A DNA stretch of 64,000 nt, from positions 1,013,012 to 1,077,011 of the forward strand of contig VZRN01006818.1 of the NCBI GenBank assembly GCA_013397935.1, read 5' to 3'. A program made the position numbers and the translations under genes. This stretch comes from Dasyornis broadbenti. Taxonomy: Eukaryota > Chordata > Aves > Passeriformes > Dasyornithidae. Under the pieces are notes generated by a model. The model was given only the letters and a program-made list of their open reading frames with translations, ran no database searches and was not told the origin of the DNA. Positions 1 through 15,000 of the stretch are shown piece after piece; position 1 is the first letter of the stretch; each line of letters opens with the position of its first letter.

Positions 1-3000
1 GGTTTCTCCACTCAGCAAAATACAGGCTGAACGTTGAACTCTGCAGCAGTAGTTAAATCAGGCATGGTTATAAGAGATCTGTCCTATGCCATACAAGATT
101 TCTTGTGTGCAACTTTCACATTAATCAGTTCTCAAGTTATTTTAAGAGAAAACTCTTCAATACCTACAGGAAAAAGCAAATTTGAGAGAGAAGACACTAA
201 AGTGATTAGACAGTCTTTTTAGCTTCTTCACTTTAAGCAGGAGCTTATTTCAGAGGGTAGTTTTCAATTTCCAGGAGATGTGATTGAGGTGAGGGGGCAT
301 GGCAAGTAGCTTTGCCATTTTGCAAGTCAATGAATTCCAACAATTCATCAAACTAAACCCACAGGTGCCTTTCATCAGTAGAGCCCAAGCAACATTCTCT
401 CGCCAAAAGGCTGGACTGATGAAATCCCAAAACCTCAAGAGCCACAAAAAGCACAGAATTGAAAAACAGGTGACATCTCCAGCATCTGATACCTGCTGAG
501 TATTAGATTAATAAACACTCCCTACAGTCAGCATTTCCACAGAAAATGTAGTAACTGTCAAACTTAGTTTGAAACCCATTGACTTTTTAGCCAAGTAAGG
601 AGGTGTACACAGAACATTTCCACAGATCTTGTTTCCATAGAAAACAGAGTAAATAATTGATCAGAATAATGAAAAAGATTAAATAAAGAAGTGCAGACCA
701 GACTATGGAGCTCAACAGGAATGGCAAGTTGGTTTCTTTGTGAGGCATTTTAGGGAGTTCCGTTTGCTTGCTTTTAAGACCAGGAGAAAATGTGGTGTTA
801 CCCCATATATGACTACAGAATGAAGAATCATACAAAACTGCACTGTAATTCCAATGCAGTATCATAGAGATAATGCCCAAAACACAAGGTTTCAGTGTTT
901 TACTTTCAGCTTCATTGGAAGTTTAAAAAGGTTTTAATCTGATATCCACACACAGCTAGACACAACCAGTACTAGAATAAATTCAGCATGGTGTGACATA
1001 CCCCTAAACAAGTACAAACTTTATCTTGTACCTCAATTAAATAAAAATATCACCCAAGTGAAAACACATTTGTACAACTCATTAAATAGAAGTTGCCTGA
1101 GAGTTCCACACTTTTCTCACACTATCAATTTTTAAAAATAATCTTAGGAGTATCTTAGAATATCCTCTTCCTCTTTTCAAAACTAACACTGCACATGACA
1201 GGAAGATGAAATTACTCAATACTAACACTCAAATTCGATCTACAGTAACACATTTAGTTTTATATGATACTGACAAAAAAAAAAAAGAGCTATAGGCATA
1301 GTAAACTGGATTTCATACATCCAGCTTAGATTAAACAATCTCTCTCTACATCTACTACACTGTTTTTCATTCCATACTATTAAAATATAATAGGTGATGA
1401 CAACATTAAATGCACAATGTGCCTTGTCCTCCATTCGAGGACCAGAATGGGAGATGTGCAAGGTGAGATACTCACTACCAATTTTAATCAACACAGTCTA
1501 AGGACACAGAGAGAAATTATTCCATCTCCCACAAGATAACAGGCAAGTGTCTAGTGAAAGAAATGAGGCTGGAAAAGTCAGGACATTCCTCATGTTTTAG
1601 GCAGGGAGAGGAAAATAACCCAGAGCATATGTTCTGACCAGCTCCAGCAAAAGTGCCTTCAGAAGGACACATTACCCGAAAGGATACAAAAGGAAGATGT
1701 AGCTTTAGCCACTCTTTGGGACATGTCAGCCCAAGTGTGGGGCTCACTGTCCACTATCACAAGTTGTTTAAGATAATGAAGTAGGTAAGAAAGGATTTTA
1801 GGATTAAAAAACCCGAACAAACAACAACCAAAAAATCCAAACAGAAAACCCAACTAAGCATAACTCTAAAAATACATTTTGATGTGTCATCTTTTTACAA
1901 CATTGGAAATAAACTTTTCCTGTAGTGAATCAAATAAATGTATTTTTAACTCTAAACCTTTACTTTGAACCAGCCTCACCTCACGACGTCTGGTACACAA
2001 AAGGTACTCCACCACCAAGGACATGAAGAGTTCTTGTGATGCTCAACTCCCAGTTGAGTTCAAGGGTTCTCAGAGAATAACATCACGCTCCTTTACTAAA
2101 CTGTACAGATCATGCAGGAATTGCATGGGTCATTGCAGGGATCCAGGTGAAAAAAGGGTTTGTGTGACAAACCTTGAGCAGGCTACCTCCTCGGTACTCA
2201 GCAGTTTATTCTAAGCATGTCTAAACCTTAAGAGTCCTCAAGGAATTCTGCAATGAACATGAAGATGGCATATGAGTCATCAAAACACAGGGCAGGAGAA
2301 CCTTTTAAATTCAGCTACAGAGTGATTGGAACTGACAGAGATGCCATTTTACTTTGGCGACCATAGCAAGTCATACTGTATTTTTGACCAAGATTTACAT
2401 CTGTTTTACCATGAAGAGCTTTATGTTTCCAGTATGTTACTGCCACAGTCCAGAAATGATGGTCAGTTTAGAAAAAAAAAATAACAAAGCAAAAGGGGAG
2501 AATTTTTTATTTCAAGATAACATTTGGATTGTAGCAAAAAAATCATTCCAGGGCCTACTGAGAAACATGAATTTACATCAATGTACACTCATGAGATAAA
2601 CGCAGATATGTCTTTCTCTAGTCATATTTAATCTTGTTTAACGTTGCTTGCTGAGGGCAATGACACAGCAATTGCAACAGCAGAAAAAATCCAGGGAAGA
2701 TTTCCCACCCCTACCTTTACGAAATTTTTTTACTGATCATTTGGATCAATGTTTGTCTTTAGCATCAAGCTCCTTTCTGGGGTACTTAAACAAGGACATA
2801 CAATTTTCCTCCCTATAACAGCTAAAACACTTTCTGGAGAAATTTAACAGGTGTTGACGTCACATGTTCAAGGACTCTGTGTAGACTGCTGAACACAGTG
2901 TACTGTTTAATCCGTCAGAAGAGGAAAATATCCAAATTATTCTGTTCTTGGTATCTCTATCACATGCCTGGCAAAGAGCAAGGCTGTTAACACTCACTCA

Positions 3001-6000
3001 ACACACTCACTACACGTGAGCAATGCTTGGTTTCCAACAGCAGATTCACATCCCAGCTGGTGAGAAGATACCACCCCTCCCCAAGATGATTCCCTCACTG
3101 TTAGTCAAAACTCTCCCCCTTGATAAGGGTAAAGTCTTGTCCCAATGACCTCAAAAATTATTACAATTTGGAATTATAAAACCAGGAGTTAGAACAGTAA
3201 CTGTTGGATAAAGGGCAAAAATAAAAAAAAGAATACATTGCTCATCAAAAGAGATGGGTGAGGGTTGACCCTCTGTCATTCCTTAGAGAAAAAAAACAAA
3301 ACCATCTCACAATGAAAGCAAACAAAAGCAACAGGGTCATCACTGAAGCAAGTCCAGAGCAAAGATAAAAGGAGTTTAAGATTTTTGCAGTATGTAGTAG
3401 CATGGGAAAAACCCAGCCTAATATCCAGTGCAAAGCAAGATCACTGAGACTACCAAAGTACCTGACTGCTACAAATTCCCACAGAGATAACACCATAAAG
3501 ATGCACTTTAATTATTATCAAAGGCCTGGTGTACAGAGTCCCACAAGCAATACCAAGGTACCTGAAAAACAGATAGCTCATGCCCCATTAAGAAAAATAT
3601 TCATAAGAGAAGGCACAGAAAACCCAAGGAAAAAGAACAGATAAAATCCAGGGGGTTTGGGAGTACCTAATTCTTCTACATTGGTGATTTTCTTAAGTTC
3701 TGATAGGAAATCTGTTTATGCAAGTGTACAATCTTGCTTTCAGTTTTCCCCATTTCTTGGCTTCATTGCTCTATTCAACAGAATTACTAAAACACAAGAT
3801 TATATATAGCAATGTAGATAAACAGAGTAACATTTAAAACTGGGGAATAATCATAAAGGAAGATATGTGTCTTTTAAACCAAGGTTTTATTTGGACAGTG
3901 ACAGAACTTGCCATAATGCTTCAGTCACATGTATCTGAAATCTGTCCTGTAAAAATAGGATGCTTCAAATCATTAAGACACTGTGTGTTGCAGAATATAA
4001 ACTAAAATTATTTTCACTCGCCATCTGAGAAGCGTTTGCTGTTTATACTGCATCATAAGTCTGATGCATGCTCTCCACATTAAAAACACAAATATATTTG
4101 GCCCTGGAAAAAAAGGCAAAAAACAAGTTTCAGCATTCCAACTCATTTAATAATATTGATGAGATCACATTAAAACAAACAACCCCCTGCCAGACAGATA
4201 AGAGAAAGTATTAGCACTGTTAAATGAAGCCTTGATGGATTAGTTCTTTGAGAAGCTAAAAACCCCAGGACTTCTGAAGGCGCTACATAATCATCCACCC
4301 GCCAAACATTCTGAACAGCAACCTCCTAGGTAAGAATTCACAGCACTGAACTGACAGTGTTGAAACATGCTGTTATCCTGGATGCTATGTTTGCTTTTTC
4401 CTCACCTACAGTGAAGAACACAAGAGGCAAAACTACCACTGTGATCCAAACATGTGAAAGGCTTGCTTTAAACACAACCCTTTTCTAACATGAGCTCTTG
4501 GGAACTCATTGCCAACTAAGCCCAAATCTACAAGGTGTCAGTTTAATTTACAACTGCTCCTTTACCTTTCTCCCCATCCCATTCCCTCTTTAAATCAAAT
4601 AATGAAAACAGCTAGGGCTGGAAAAAACCAAAGACAGCAATTTGCACAAAAACATCTGACCGCTAGCATCAAGTACAGCGGGCATCTTTCACTGCATCCC
4701 ACCTCAAGCCCAGTAGGACTGGCACCAGATGCCAGCAGAGGATTGTTAGAACCAGTATGGAGAGACAAGCTTTCCTGAACTTCTGATTTTTTAATTAAAT
4801 CCAAATTTTAGGACTTTGCTTTGCATCACCTCTCTTCTCCATTGTAAGCTGTTTTAAAATAAATATATTTGATTTGGAAGCTGCAGTGTTCTACATGGCA
4901 GATTCAGATCAGTAGAGGGTTAATATTGTCCACAGTGGGATGAACCCCTTCCTGAAGAAATACCAAAAAGCCATCTCCACTTCCAGAGTGAGAAGACAGC
5001 CTTTCGCAGAGGGTGAAGATGAGACATACCCGAGCAGATTTATCATGAGTCACCACCCAAATTTGGCATTTCAAGAAGTACAGTGTAGCTACAAAATGTA
5101 TAAGATTGGTAAAACAGAGAGTAAATCAAATGTGAATTTGATGATAAGTGGAAGTACAAAATGACACTGTTGTAAGTAGGATATATCTGCATAAAACCAG
5201 TATCAATATTCAATGCTCCCAGAAAGCAGGATCTGCTCCTACAACATGCAGCAAAAATGATTTGACAAGTTTCCATGAATACCAATGTAAGTCAACATAT
5301 GACACTTCTGTCAGCAAGAAGGCTTTTGCGTGGTAAAACATTAAGAAGAGACAACCAAATACAGCCCCACTGACACTCCACTCTCAGGCCTGCAGATGAC
5401 CAATGCACAATACCTGAGGGCATGCAAGAAAACCTTTAAATCTTGCAGTGAAATGGGAGGTCCTGCCCCTCAATTTTCAAGGTTCTTTTTTTTTTAGGGA
5501 GAGAAGCATGTTGAGTGCTCACTGCTTCAAGATGCAAGGCAAGAGAGCAGAGTAACAAGCAAATGGCTTTGCAAAATCATCTCAGAAGGTCTGTCTGCAA
5601 AGCAAGAAAATTGAGTTCAAGAGATTTGGGTTAGCTTCTTTGCCATAGCAGAAAACTATAATGAAGAGTTTCACCTTCTTTTGGAGGTCATTTTTCATAC
5701 CTTTAGATTAGGTCTCTGTTTTAAAACTTTCAGCCCAGACCTATGCTGAATCAAAGAGAGCCAAATGCAAGCATTCTACACCTGAAACAGTAAGAAGCCT
5801 CCAACTCCTGTCTACCACACTTCAACAGGTGAAGGAGCAAGCTCTAATCACCTAGATTAACTTTGTAAAGTTGTAAACTACCTAATGAGCATGGTCCATA
5901 ACTCAATAGTTGTTATTTTTGCTTTCTTTGTCTTATCTGCAGAGAGTTGTCTGATTATTTTGATTGTTTTTAAAGGTTTTAAATTATTGAAGCAAACATT

Positions 6001-9000
6001 TTTAAAGTTACCAACCTCTCCTGCTTTTCATCACTCAATTACATACCATCTCTCATAATTTCCATTTTTCTCCTCTCTTTACAATCAAAGATGGAATAAT
6101 ATTCAAGACAAAGCCCTCTGACTTTAAATCCAGATTTGTTTAAATCATGCAAAAAATCCTAACAGTTACAGAAATTTACAGAGATGGTGAAAGGCTTCAT
6201 CTTAAAGTTACAAGCAAGCACAAAATTCAAACCGTTCTTTGCTGGTACTAAGTAACCATATAAGAAGTTAGGAAGCAATATAATTCCAACAAAATTGGAT
6301 ACTGGATTATGCAACATATGTTACTGCTTAATTGTCAGCTTAAGGATATCACTGAATATAAAACATTCAGTAGAGACTGACACATCCTGGCAGTTCAACT
6401 CCAGTGCTCATGTCCAAGATCCAGCATCATTATCTTGCAGCTGGCTCAACTTCTTTGCACTGTCCCATACTACAGGGAATTTGGGTTTCATAGTCCCAGG
6501 GTTACTTCTGGAAAAATACTAGAGGGCTAGAAAGCAATATGAGGTTATACCGCCAAAGCCTCACCTAATAGAACACTTATTTCACAAAGCCACCTGGCTA
6601 ATCAGTCTAGTCAAAAACTAAAATAATTTTTCCATAAAAAATTATAGCTTTACGAAGATTTTAAGTGCAGGTGCATCATTTACCACTGCTGCATTGTATC
6701 TGATATGATATAAAGCACTTTCCAATTTGTAAACAAAAATGAAGGTGATGATGGTGTCCCAGGTTTATGCAGTGTGAGAGTGAAAACCAGAACTTACACC
6801 ATTGATTTTTACAAATCATCAGGAAATATGCACCTCTGTAAAATCCCACAAGATTCTGTTGCTGTTTAAACGTGACAAATTTCTTCCCATGTGAATTACT
6901 GTTTTATGATTTGCCTTAAAAAAAAAAAATCAAAAGCCTGGAAGCCATTTGGGCTGTTAAAAATTAATGACCAGAGGCCTTTTAGCTCTTACTTTACACT
7001 CAAACATCAATAGGTCCTCTGTGAAGGATTTGATTAATCTGAGCAGAATTGATGGAAGCTGCCCACACAACCCCTTCTTACCAAGAATAAGCGTACCTCA
7101 GTAATTGTACGAACACCCGCTCCCTTCCACGTGATGCGCAAGCAATGCTTTCACCGTGGGTCTCCAAGCTCAGGTGGAGAAGTACTTGCAGGCATATCCT
7201 TGTCAGGGAAGCAAGAAAGGTTCTTCTTCCCTAACTCTCAACACACACACACGCCCCACGCTTACATGGAAATGCTCAGGTAATAAGTCATGAATAAGAA
7301 CATGAACTGGGAACTTTATCTTTCATATCGTTCAAATAATAGGCTAGGCAAGATGTTTCAAGAATTAAATTACATATGAGAAGCATAAATACCCAAGATA
7401 CTCATTCACAGGCTAAAAGAAATCAGTGTAGAAATACTACACTGGGGTGGGGGGGATGGATCAATGTACACACATACCCATATCTGTCCCCCAAACCAGG
7501 CAAATAATACACACCACCCTCTTAATTAAAAAAAAAAAAAAAAGGGGGATCATTTCTCACTCTCTTGTTTCTACCTCTCCCAGCAACACCCACGCAAGTG
7601 GTTATATATAGGAAAGCAGAAAAGCAGAAATTTTTCAGGACTGTTTCCACCTGCAAGGAGTGCAGGCAAATCTGAAGTAAAAACAAAGCACTAACAAAAT
7701 CAAATTTAATTAGCTCAGCGTTCCTTCTTTCCTTCCAAGTCATGAACTTCAGTGCTATGTTTCAGGACCCCTTCTGCATCTGCTGGGAAAGAAGAACAAA
7801 GTGGCTGCAAGCTCCTCTGCCAGTCCACGAGCTGTGCCTGGGAAGATGTGACACCACCAACCGCATTGCCTCTCCATCCCAAACAGGGACCTGAGTGAAA
7901 TGCAAGTGCAGCGCTGCCAAGAGCTTCCTTCACCATAATTACTTTTTCCTGAATGTGTAAAATTGGTTTGCAAATACGTCAACTGCACTGTAACAATTCT
8001 TGCTTGTGACACAGACGCACAGTGGAGCAGCCAGCAGCTGACACTCAAGTATTTCACCTGTCACTATCAGAATTCCTACAAAGAGGCATACAAAAAAAAC
8101 TGAATCCTGGTGTAAAAATACCAAATCCTACAAATTCTCAGCTGCAGGTGAGCATGACCAATAAGGGTGCTGACAGCATCAGCCATGTAAAAATGGATAC
8201 ATGGAACTTACTCTTTCAAGTTTGGGCTAGACAGAATTTATCTCTCCTCTCCATACCCAGCCAAACAACTGAATCAACTTATTTTATTCACTCACTGGAG
8301 ATGCCCAGTCACAAGATGTTAGTTCTGCCAATTGGGCTCAAATACAGACTCAGGAGGACACGTCTCCAGGGCTGACATGATCTGGATCTGTCACTACGCC
8401 TCCTGATTCCCTCTGAGTTTCACTCCAGCTCAGGAAGCCTGGAGCTGGCTATAAGCAGGAGCTCATGCCAAATAGAAGAGGTAACCTTCATGCTTTGTAT
8501 GGGATGGCTTCCACATTGGAGAGAGCTGTCCTGGAGGAGATCTACTAATTTCTGACTGAAAGTGCAGGTTGCTGTTTCACTCTTTCCTCTTTTTTTTTTA
8601 AGCTTTGTCTGTTTCAAAACTGATAGTGTTAGGCTGGGAGAAGAAGTGCTCAATTTCAAAGCTAAATCAGTATCATTGCTAATGATCAACAAAGCAAACA
8701 GCAACAATGAAGACTACTAGACATCAGTTAGTCAAGAAAGCACTAACAGTCAAACAAGCAGCAGCGAAATTCTGATTCCTGCAGAAAAGCTGGCCAGCAA
8801 CCCCAGGTACAAGTGGCCTGTGTTTCAGTGTGCCTGGTCCCAGCTCAGCATATTCCATTTGCCAGAGACACTCTGAACAAAGCTTTCAGATTCCTCTGAT
8901 GGGTCCCTTACCATGCAGTTAAAGACATAAGTGAAAAATGCATTTGTATTAAAAATCCCCAAACCTGACCTGCCAGTGCCACCCCATAAAAACGCTACTA

Positions 9001-11960
9001 TTTCCAGCTGTGTAAGTTAAACTAAATCTCTACCGTTGTCCCATTTTTTGAGCTGGTACCTGTCCATTAACTCCAGAGTGTTATGGTAGTAAAAGGCAAC
9101 CACATCCAGGGTAAAGCCTGCAAAATAACTTCAGCAAGGTCAGTGACAGTCACAACCGGAACTTACAGCCTACTTTTTTCCAGAGATCACTTATCTAGAC
9201 TTCACAACAAATGAGAGCAAAAGAGGAATGTCATTAGTGAAGTCAGTAGATAGCTGGCAGGGATGCAACTTTGCAGAATTAAACAAAACAAAAGATTTAA
9301 TAATCAGGTCAAACATCCAGTACAAAAGCTGGGTTACAGTGTATGTACTCAGTAAACCAGCTATTAAGAAAAGCTCCTTAGATAAATATGTAAAGTTTCT
9401 TGATATTTCCTGGTTTTTTACTGGCTTTTAAAATAGGTATTTCAAAAGTAGACATCCATTTGTTTGCAGCAATTCCTTTTATTTTCTCTAATGACCTAGT
9501 GGATCTTGGTTAGGGCAACAGGATTCTCCCAAGGAAATGTTGTAATTTCTCAAATTATCTTACATGATGCAGTGTTCCCCGAACACACAGAAAAGACAGA
9601 CCTACAGCCAAAGTCCTATGGCCAGCATTAACATCTGCTAGCATACAAATTCCAGATAAAAATACATCTTCCTAACAGTTTCAGAACCCCCAGATCAAGA
9701 TTTCTATAACTAGCATCAAACACTAATTGAGCAGGGAGGCCCACAAATAGTGTTATTAAGATCTCTCTCTCTAGAATAGGGGGGAAAGTAATATACAGTC
9801 TAGAGATCTGAAGAAGCAATGCAATTAAACATTATTATAAACTCCTAAGCAAAAGAGACCAAACATTACACTACCAAGAATGATTATCTTGAGTATTATG
9901 AACACAGCCCAGGACAGAGCAGCAGAGCTCACTGGCTGTGACTTCCCACACCAGCAGGGCGCACATGCAAGGATGGAGGCTGGCTGCAACCATGGGGTGC
10001 CTGAGGCTGTGGGCAAGGAGAGATGGAGCAGCATAAAAGAAAAAAGTGCATTACATAAAATAAGCATCTATCCACAAAAAGGGCTATGAAAATGGATGTT
10101 TCTTACACCTTTAAAAATATTCAGAAGCAAAAAGATGCACCTGCTTTTAAGTAATGTCCTTCTCTGATGCGCTCAAATTCTCTGCACAAAACCTAGCTCA
10201 TGAACTCTTTAATCTGAAGGTAATGATTTTGTAAAGGAGATAACCTTATAAATAGCAAAAAACAAGAAGCAGTATTTTTTATTAAATAAAAGCACTCAAA
10301 ACCAAGCAAATTTCCAACTGGATCTGGATTGCCAACTGTGATCAGGACATTTACAACATTCCCTCAAATCACAACAGAACTTTAGAAGAGAAAGGATTTT
10401 GTTCATCCACCTGCTTTTCCAAAAGATGACAGCTAAATGAATAAGTCATTTTAATCCTGGGCTGCTTCTCTCCACATCTGCCATTCTTGACAACAGCAAG
10501 TTCCAGGCTGGAGCAAATAGGAAAAAGAGGGGCCCTAATGTGAAGACAGCCATTATCGGCACAATGGAAAGGTAGTCAGGATGACTCATCCTTGACAGAG
10601 AAAGCACCACTTCACTTTTTTGTTAACAGCATGTCAAAATATAACATAAGGCTTTACTAAGTTCTTGGGTTGGAGCATCAGTGTGTGTAGAAGTGATAGC
10701 CACCTGAAGCAGCTGAGACACTCTGTCCACGCAATGAAGACTGAAAATGATGGCTGCGCAGGGAGCACACCCTCAGGAAAAGAAGGGAAGAGACCCTGTC
10801 AGGATGAGTAAATAAAAAGAAAAATATTTTTAAATGAAACAAACTCCTTGTAAAGAGTAAAGTCTTTAACAGACTTAATTTTTGTAATTTTCTGAGGCAA
10901 TACACTCCTGTCCCAAGCAGTGACTCCACCTCATTGTGCATCCCATCAATAAAGTAGAATTTTGACCATGTACCTACAATACATGTATATTTATTCATGA
11001 AGTATTTATAATTTTTAATTTTATATGTATTTATAAATTACATACATTTTCTACTATTTTCCCTCCTGCACCCCATGGGATCATCTTGCACACTCCATTT
11101 TGGAGACCTTTGGTCACGTAGAAGGAGCTTTACAAAAAAATATTTACTGAACAGATTCCATAAGACATCACATATTAAGATGAAAATGTATCTAACAAGG
11201 CACCTTTTTCCCAGAGGCGTATCAGTTTTTCCACTGTTCCTGCATAGACACATCGATTCCACAAAGATTTTCCCAGGACTTATCCATAGGTAATATTCTC
11301 CAGATCACCAAAACTAGAGAACACTCATGTTTCTCCTCTTCACTACTGCCTAAATATCTGGAGAACAGAGTTCCTATAAGGCCCTATACCCATGCTCTCA
11401 AAGCACAGGCTTCTCGGGTTGGACTCTCTACAATGCCACACTCTCAAATTGAAATATTGGACCAAAATTTTTCCTGCCAAGAGACAGCACCCACAAGCCA
11501 GCCACTGCTACCCAGTGGAAAAAAAGCCCACACCAACCAACCAACAAAAAACCTAACAGAAAACCCCACCAACAAACAAAACCACAACATGTATGCAAAG
11601 TCCATGTTTGAAGTGCTGTATTCATGTTTTTCCAGACAACCAAAATCGTCACTTAGCTCCTTTTTCTCTGGGTTTACAGATGAGGATTCTGTTTGAAAAT
11701 TGTATGTTCCTTTCACATATGATTTCACTAGCTACAGCTGTACTACATAGTTTCTCACTGAACCATATAATTAAGTTACATTTTTAGCTGACTACATAAA
11801 TTGATCTTCAGATGCAATAGCTGCATGTGCAGTCTGACATTCCAGACAAACACAGCTAGTCTTGGCTGCACCCTGCTTCCGTTAAAAAAAATGGCAAAGC
11901 TTCCTTTAACTCCATAACTGAAAAACTCTTCTTGTAGAAGAAAGCATAGAAACTCCAGTT
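1..11960. other. noncoding stretch, no gene recognised
   Basis: I see no protein family and no exon-like segment with believable splice sites and coding composition on either strand. Open frames here are short (about 117 codons at most) and many reflect A- or T-rich tracts. Contents are simple: a 16-base A run at 7528-7543, a short CA tract near 7231-7244 and a CpG-containing patch around 7091-7150 with a CACGTG E-box at 7128-7133. The stretch probably belongs to a large intron or intergenic region. Confidence 0.6.
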
Positions 11961-12020
11961 AAAACAAACAAACAAACAAAAAACCAAAACAAACAAAAAA
12001 AACCAAAACAAAAAAAAACA
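11961..12020. repeat. A-rich (AAAC)n low-complexity tract
   Basis: Sixty bases consisting of A runs punctuated by C, partly an AAAC/CAAA tetranucleotide microsatellite. Similar A/C tracts occur at 13945-13983, 27411-27442 and 35391-35433, all left of the CpG island with A on the + strand. There is no adjacent retrogene body, so this is simple sequence rather than the tail of a processed pseudogene. Confidence 0.85.
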
Positions 12021-15000
12021 CAGCAGTACTAGTTAAATACTTTAGGGAACAGAAGTAAATTCAGTGAAAGCTGCTGGAGAACAGCAATAGATGACCCTGG
12101 GACAAGTCCCTGACTGTTGCAGAGAGCTGTGTCTATACGGTTAACACTGAGGCAAGTAATGAGTCCTGCAATGCATTAGACCCAAGAACCGGGTTCATCT
12201 AAGATTTTGATGTCTTTATTAGTGTTTACAATTCATTTTCATAACTATTTTGCTTCATGAGACTAAAAGGCTCTTATAGTTCTTTGTTTTGCAGGCTCAG
12301 CAGCTCTTGTGTTGATGTCCTATAAAAACCTTGAAGAGGCTGGGAGAACTGCACCAAAGCATTGCCTGAGAGCACCAAAGAAGACGGCCCAAACCCCTCA
12401 GGCAGTCCAAACAACCATGGCATTTGGCTTGAAGCCCATGCCAAGGCACCAGTCAGCAGCATAAACTGCCTACAGAAAGAGCCTTGTGCCTGCAAGGCAT
12501 CACTGCTGACTTGGTTGTGCCAGTCACCAGGCTGCCTCCCCATGTGGCTGCATCACCTTAAAGTTATTCTAATGCATACCACATGGCCACTCATTATTTC
12601 CCTGTTCTGCATCCACTTGCTTCCTCTTCTCTCCCCTGTTTAACGACAGCAACCCCAGTCTCCTCCTCCACCCAGCCTGCCTTGCAGGCTTGCAATAGCA
12701 TTAACAGGATTCAGTTTTTAGCACTTCATCTCAGTCAGCCCACTTTTAATTTTGCTCCTATAGCTCTGCATTCTACTGCTCCTCTGTGCCTTTCTTCTTT
12801 TGCTATCTTGTCACACGTCTGTTGCCAGGCAAACTGCTTAACTTGTGCATTGCAATTTGAGGGACAAACCCTTCACCCTCAAAAGCGAGGTGGGATACAC
12901 AGATGCAACTTCTTTGCAGCAAAACATCTCCTTTCAGCTGGTGCAGCACCTGCAAGGTATTGCACAGAAGCCTGAAGGGACAAACCAGTTCATCTGCCTT
13001 TAAAAATAACAGATTGCAACAGCTATGGAAGAGTTTTCCAGCACAAACTGAACAAAACCAGCAATTAGCAAACCAACCCAGCAATCACCAGCTAACAACC
13101 CAACTTGTGGATTACCCCCACGTAACAGCTGCTTGCTACACTTGCACCTTTTTGTCAGCAACCACAGCATTAGCTTCATCTATGAGCCTTTCCTAGTCCC
13201 TGGGGCCAAAAGTTTTTGTTTTTTTTCTCATCAGTTCTTCAATTGAGCATAAGCAGGGCACAACACCTGGGCTGGCCAGGGCCTTCCACCTTCTCCAGTC
13301 CCCAGGATAAACAATGACATCAGGATAGCATTTGTTCCAGTGTTAAAGACAAAGCAGTGAGAGGGAAGACCTCTGCGCACTACACCACAGACCACACATA
13401 CAGTTACTGAGATGGTTTCCAGATACTGATGACGACGTCAGTCTTCAGCCACCAGTGTCACCCACACCCTCCCAAACACCTCCCAGCAACACTTTCCTTA
13501 CACTATCCTTTTCAAGTCAATTGAAGTGTTTGGGTTACAACTCAAGAGACTCTTTCAATCACTCTTACTAAAGCAAGAGAGCCAATGACAAACCAAAACC
13601 GGTGGGCTTCTGACCTTTTAAAGGCAATTGTGCTTAGTCCTCCAGCACTGTAACACACCCAGTGTTCACGCACCAAATAGCACACTGTGCTAGCAGACTA
13701 TGATTTAGTATGCACAGCCAACCAGTTTCAAGCCCACACTGGAAGATAAGCACCCCAAGAACAGGGAAGGTCCCAAAAGAACATGAGCTGCCTCACATTA
13801 GCCATGCTGGTGAGAGTAGACAGAACATCACTTATGGAACAGTCAGCACTACACTCCTGTACAGCTCTGGGACTGCAACATGAGGTCACATACATCCTTT
13901 TCCAAACTCATGATTAAACACTACATAATAGCAATACATTAGGAAGAAAAAAAAACCAAAAACAACAACAACAAAAAAAAACCCACTGAGGTTTAATGTA
14001 CAGTGACTAGAACAGATGGTACCACATGTGCAAAACACACTTTTTTCCTGAGTTGATTTTTCAGGTAATTCAGATATAAAATATTTCTTTCCACATTTCT
14101 CCATCCTAGTAAAACTTTTACTTGCACAGGCCAAAGTGATAAATACATACCTGGACAATGATTTTCTCTTATTGGAAAGTCAAACCACCTTTGTACCACA
14201 TTGATGATAAACACACGGATTTATTTTCTCAGAACCTCCACCTCCAAGTCATATTTGTTTCCAAAGACTCACTTTCTCAAACAACTTAATCCAAAGGGAA
14301 GCCAGTTAACTGACTTCAAGAGATGTAGAATTAAAACCTATGGTAGTAATTCATGTGAACAACCGATATTTCATATCGGACTGCAAGCTGAGATACCTCA
14401 ATAGTTTATCACAAAAATAAGACAGGTCCTCCAACGCTCATGAAGTCATATCCCAGCTCTTTTGTGTGCAGGCAAGGAATAGCAAGACAACACAGAAAAG
14501 CACAGCAATGTCTTTGTCTTAGATTGTATACACCAACTCAACCATACTGGTGTAAGTGAATTTTTAAGAGGCAATATTAGACTTGCAGCTTTTTTGAAAT
14601 GTAGTGGTCCTATGAATGTCAAACTCTCCTGACAAAGATCTGGTTTAATCTAGTATCCCTGATGTCCATACTTCAAAGGAAGTTTGGCAGCATTAAACTT
14701 TCAGACCCTTATTACTATTAGATGATGGATGTCAATACCTTTGGAACATAAAGTATTTTAACAGAAGTAATTACAAAAAATTATCACTAACTTTTTACTT
14801 CTGTGCATGGTAGGGGTTTTTTTTTGCTTTTCTTTTATTTTTATAACTTCATTTCTAAGGTTTTTTTACCAGAGAAAAGGGAGAGAAGGAAGACAGCAAT
14901 CTCTGCATTTCCTTCACACCATAAAGTAGGACACAAACTGAGTTCTCTTGCCCCCTTATGTTGTGGCATATGAAGCATCTTTTCACTTAAAACCACTAGT

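Noticed and set aside
12583..12975. 130-codon + strand frame
   Set aside because: Pyrimidine-rich, Ser/Leu/Ala-rich chance frame overlapping frames on the other strand; no start context, splice sites or family resemblance.
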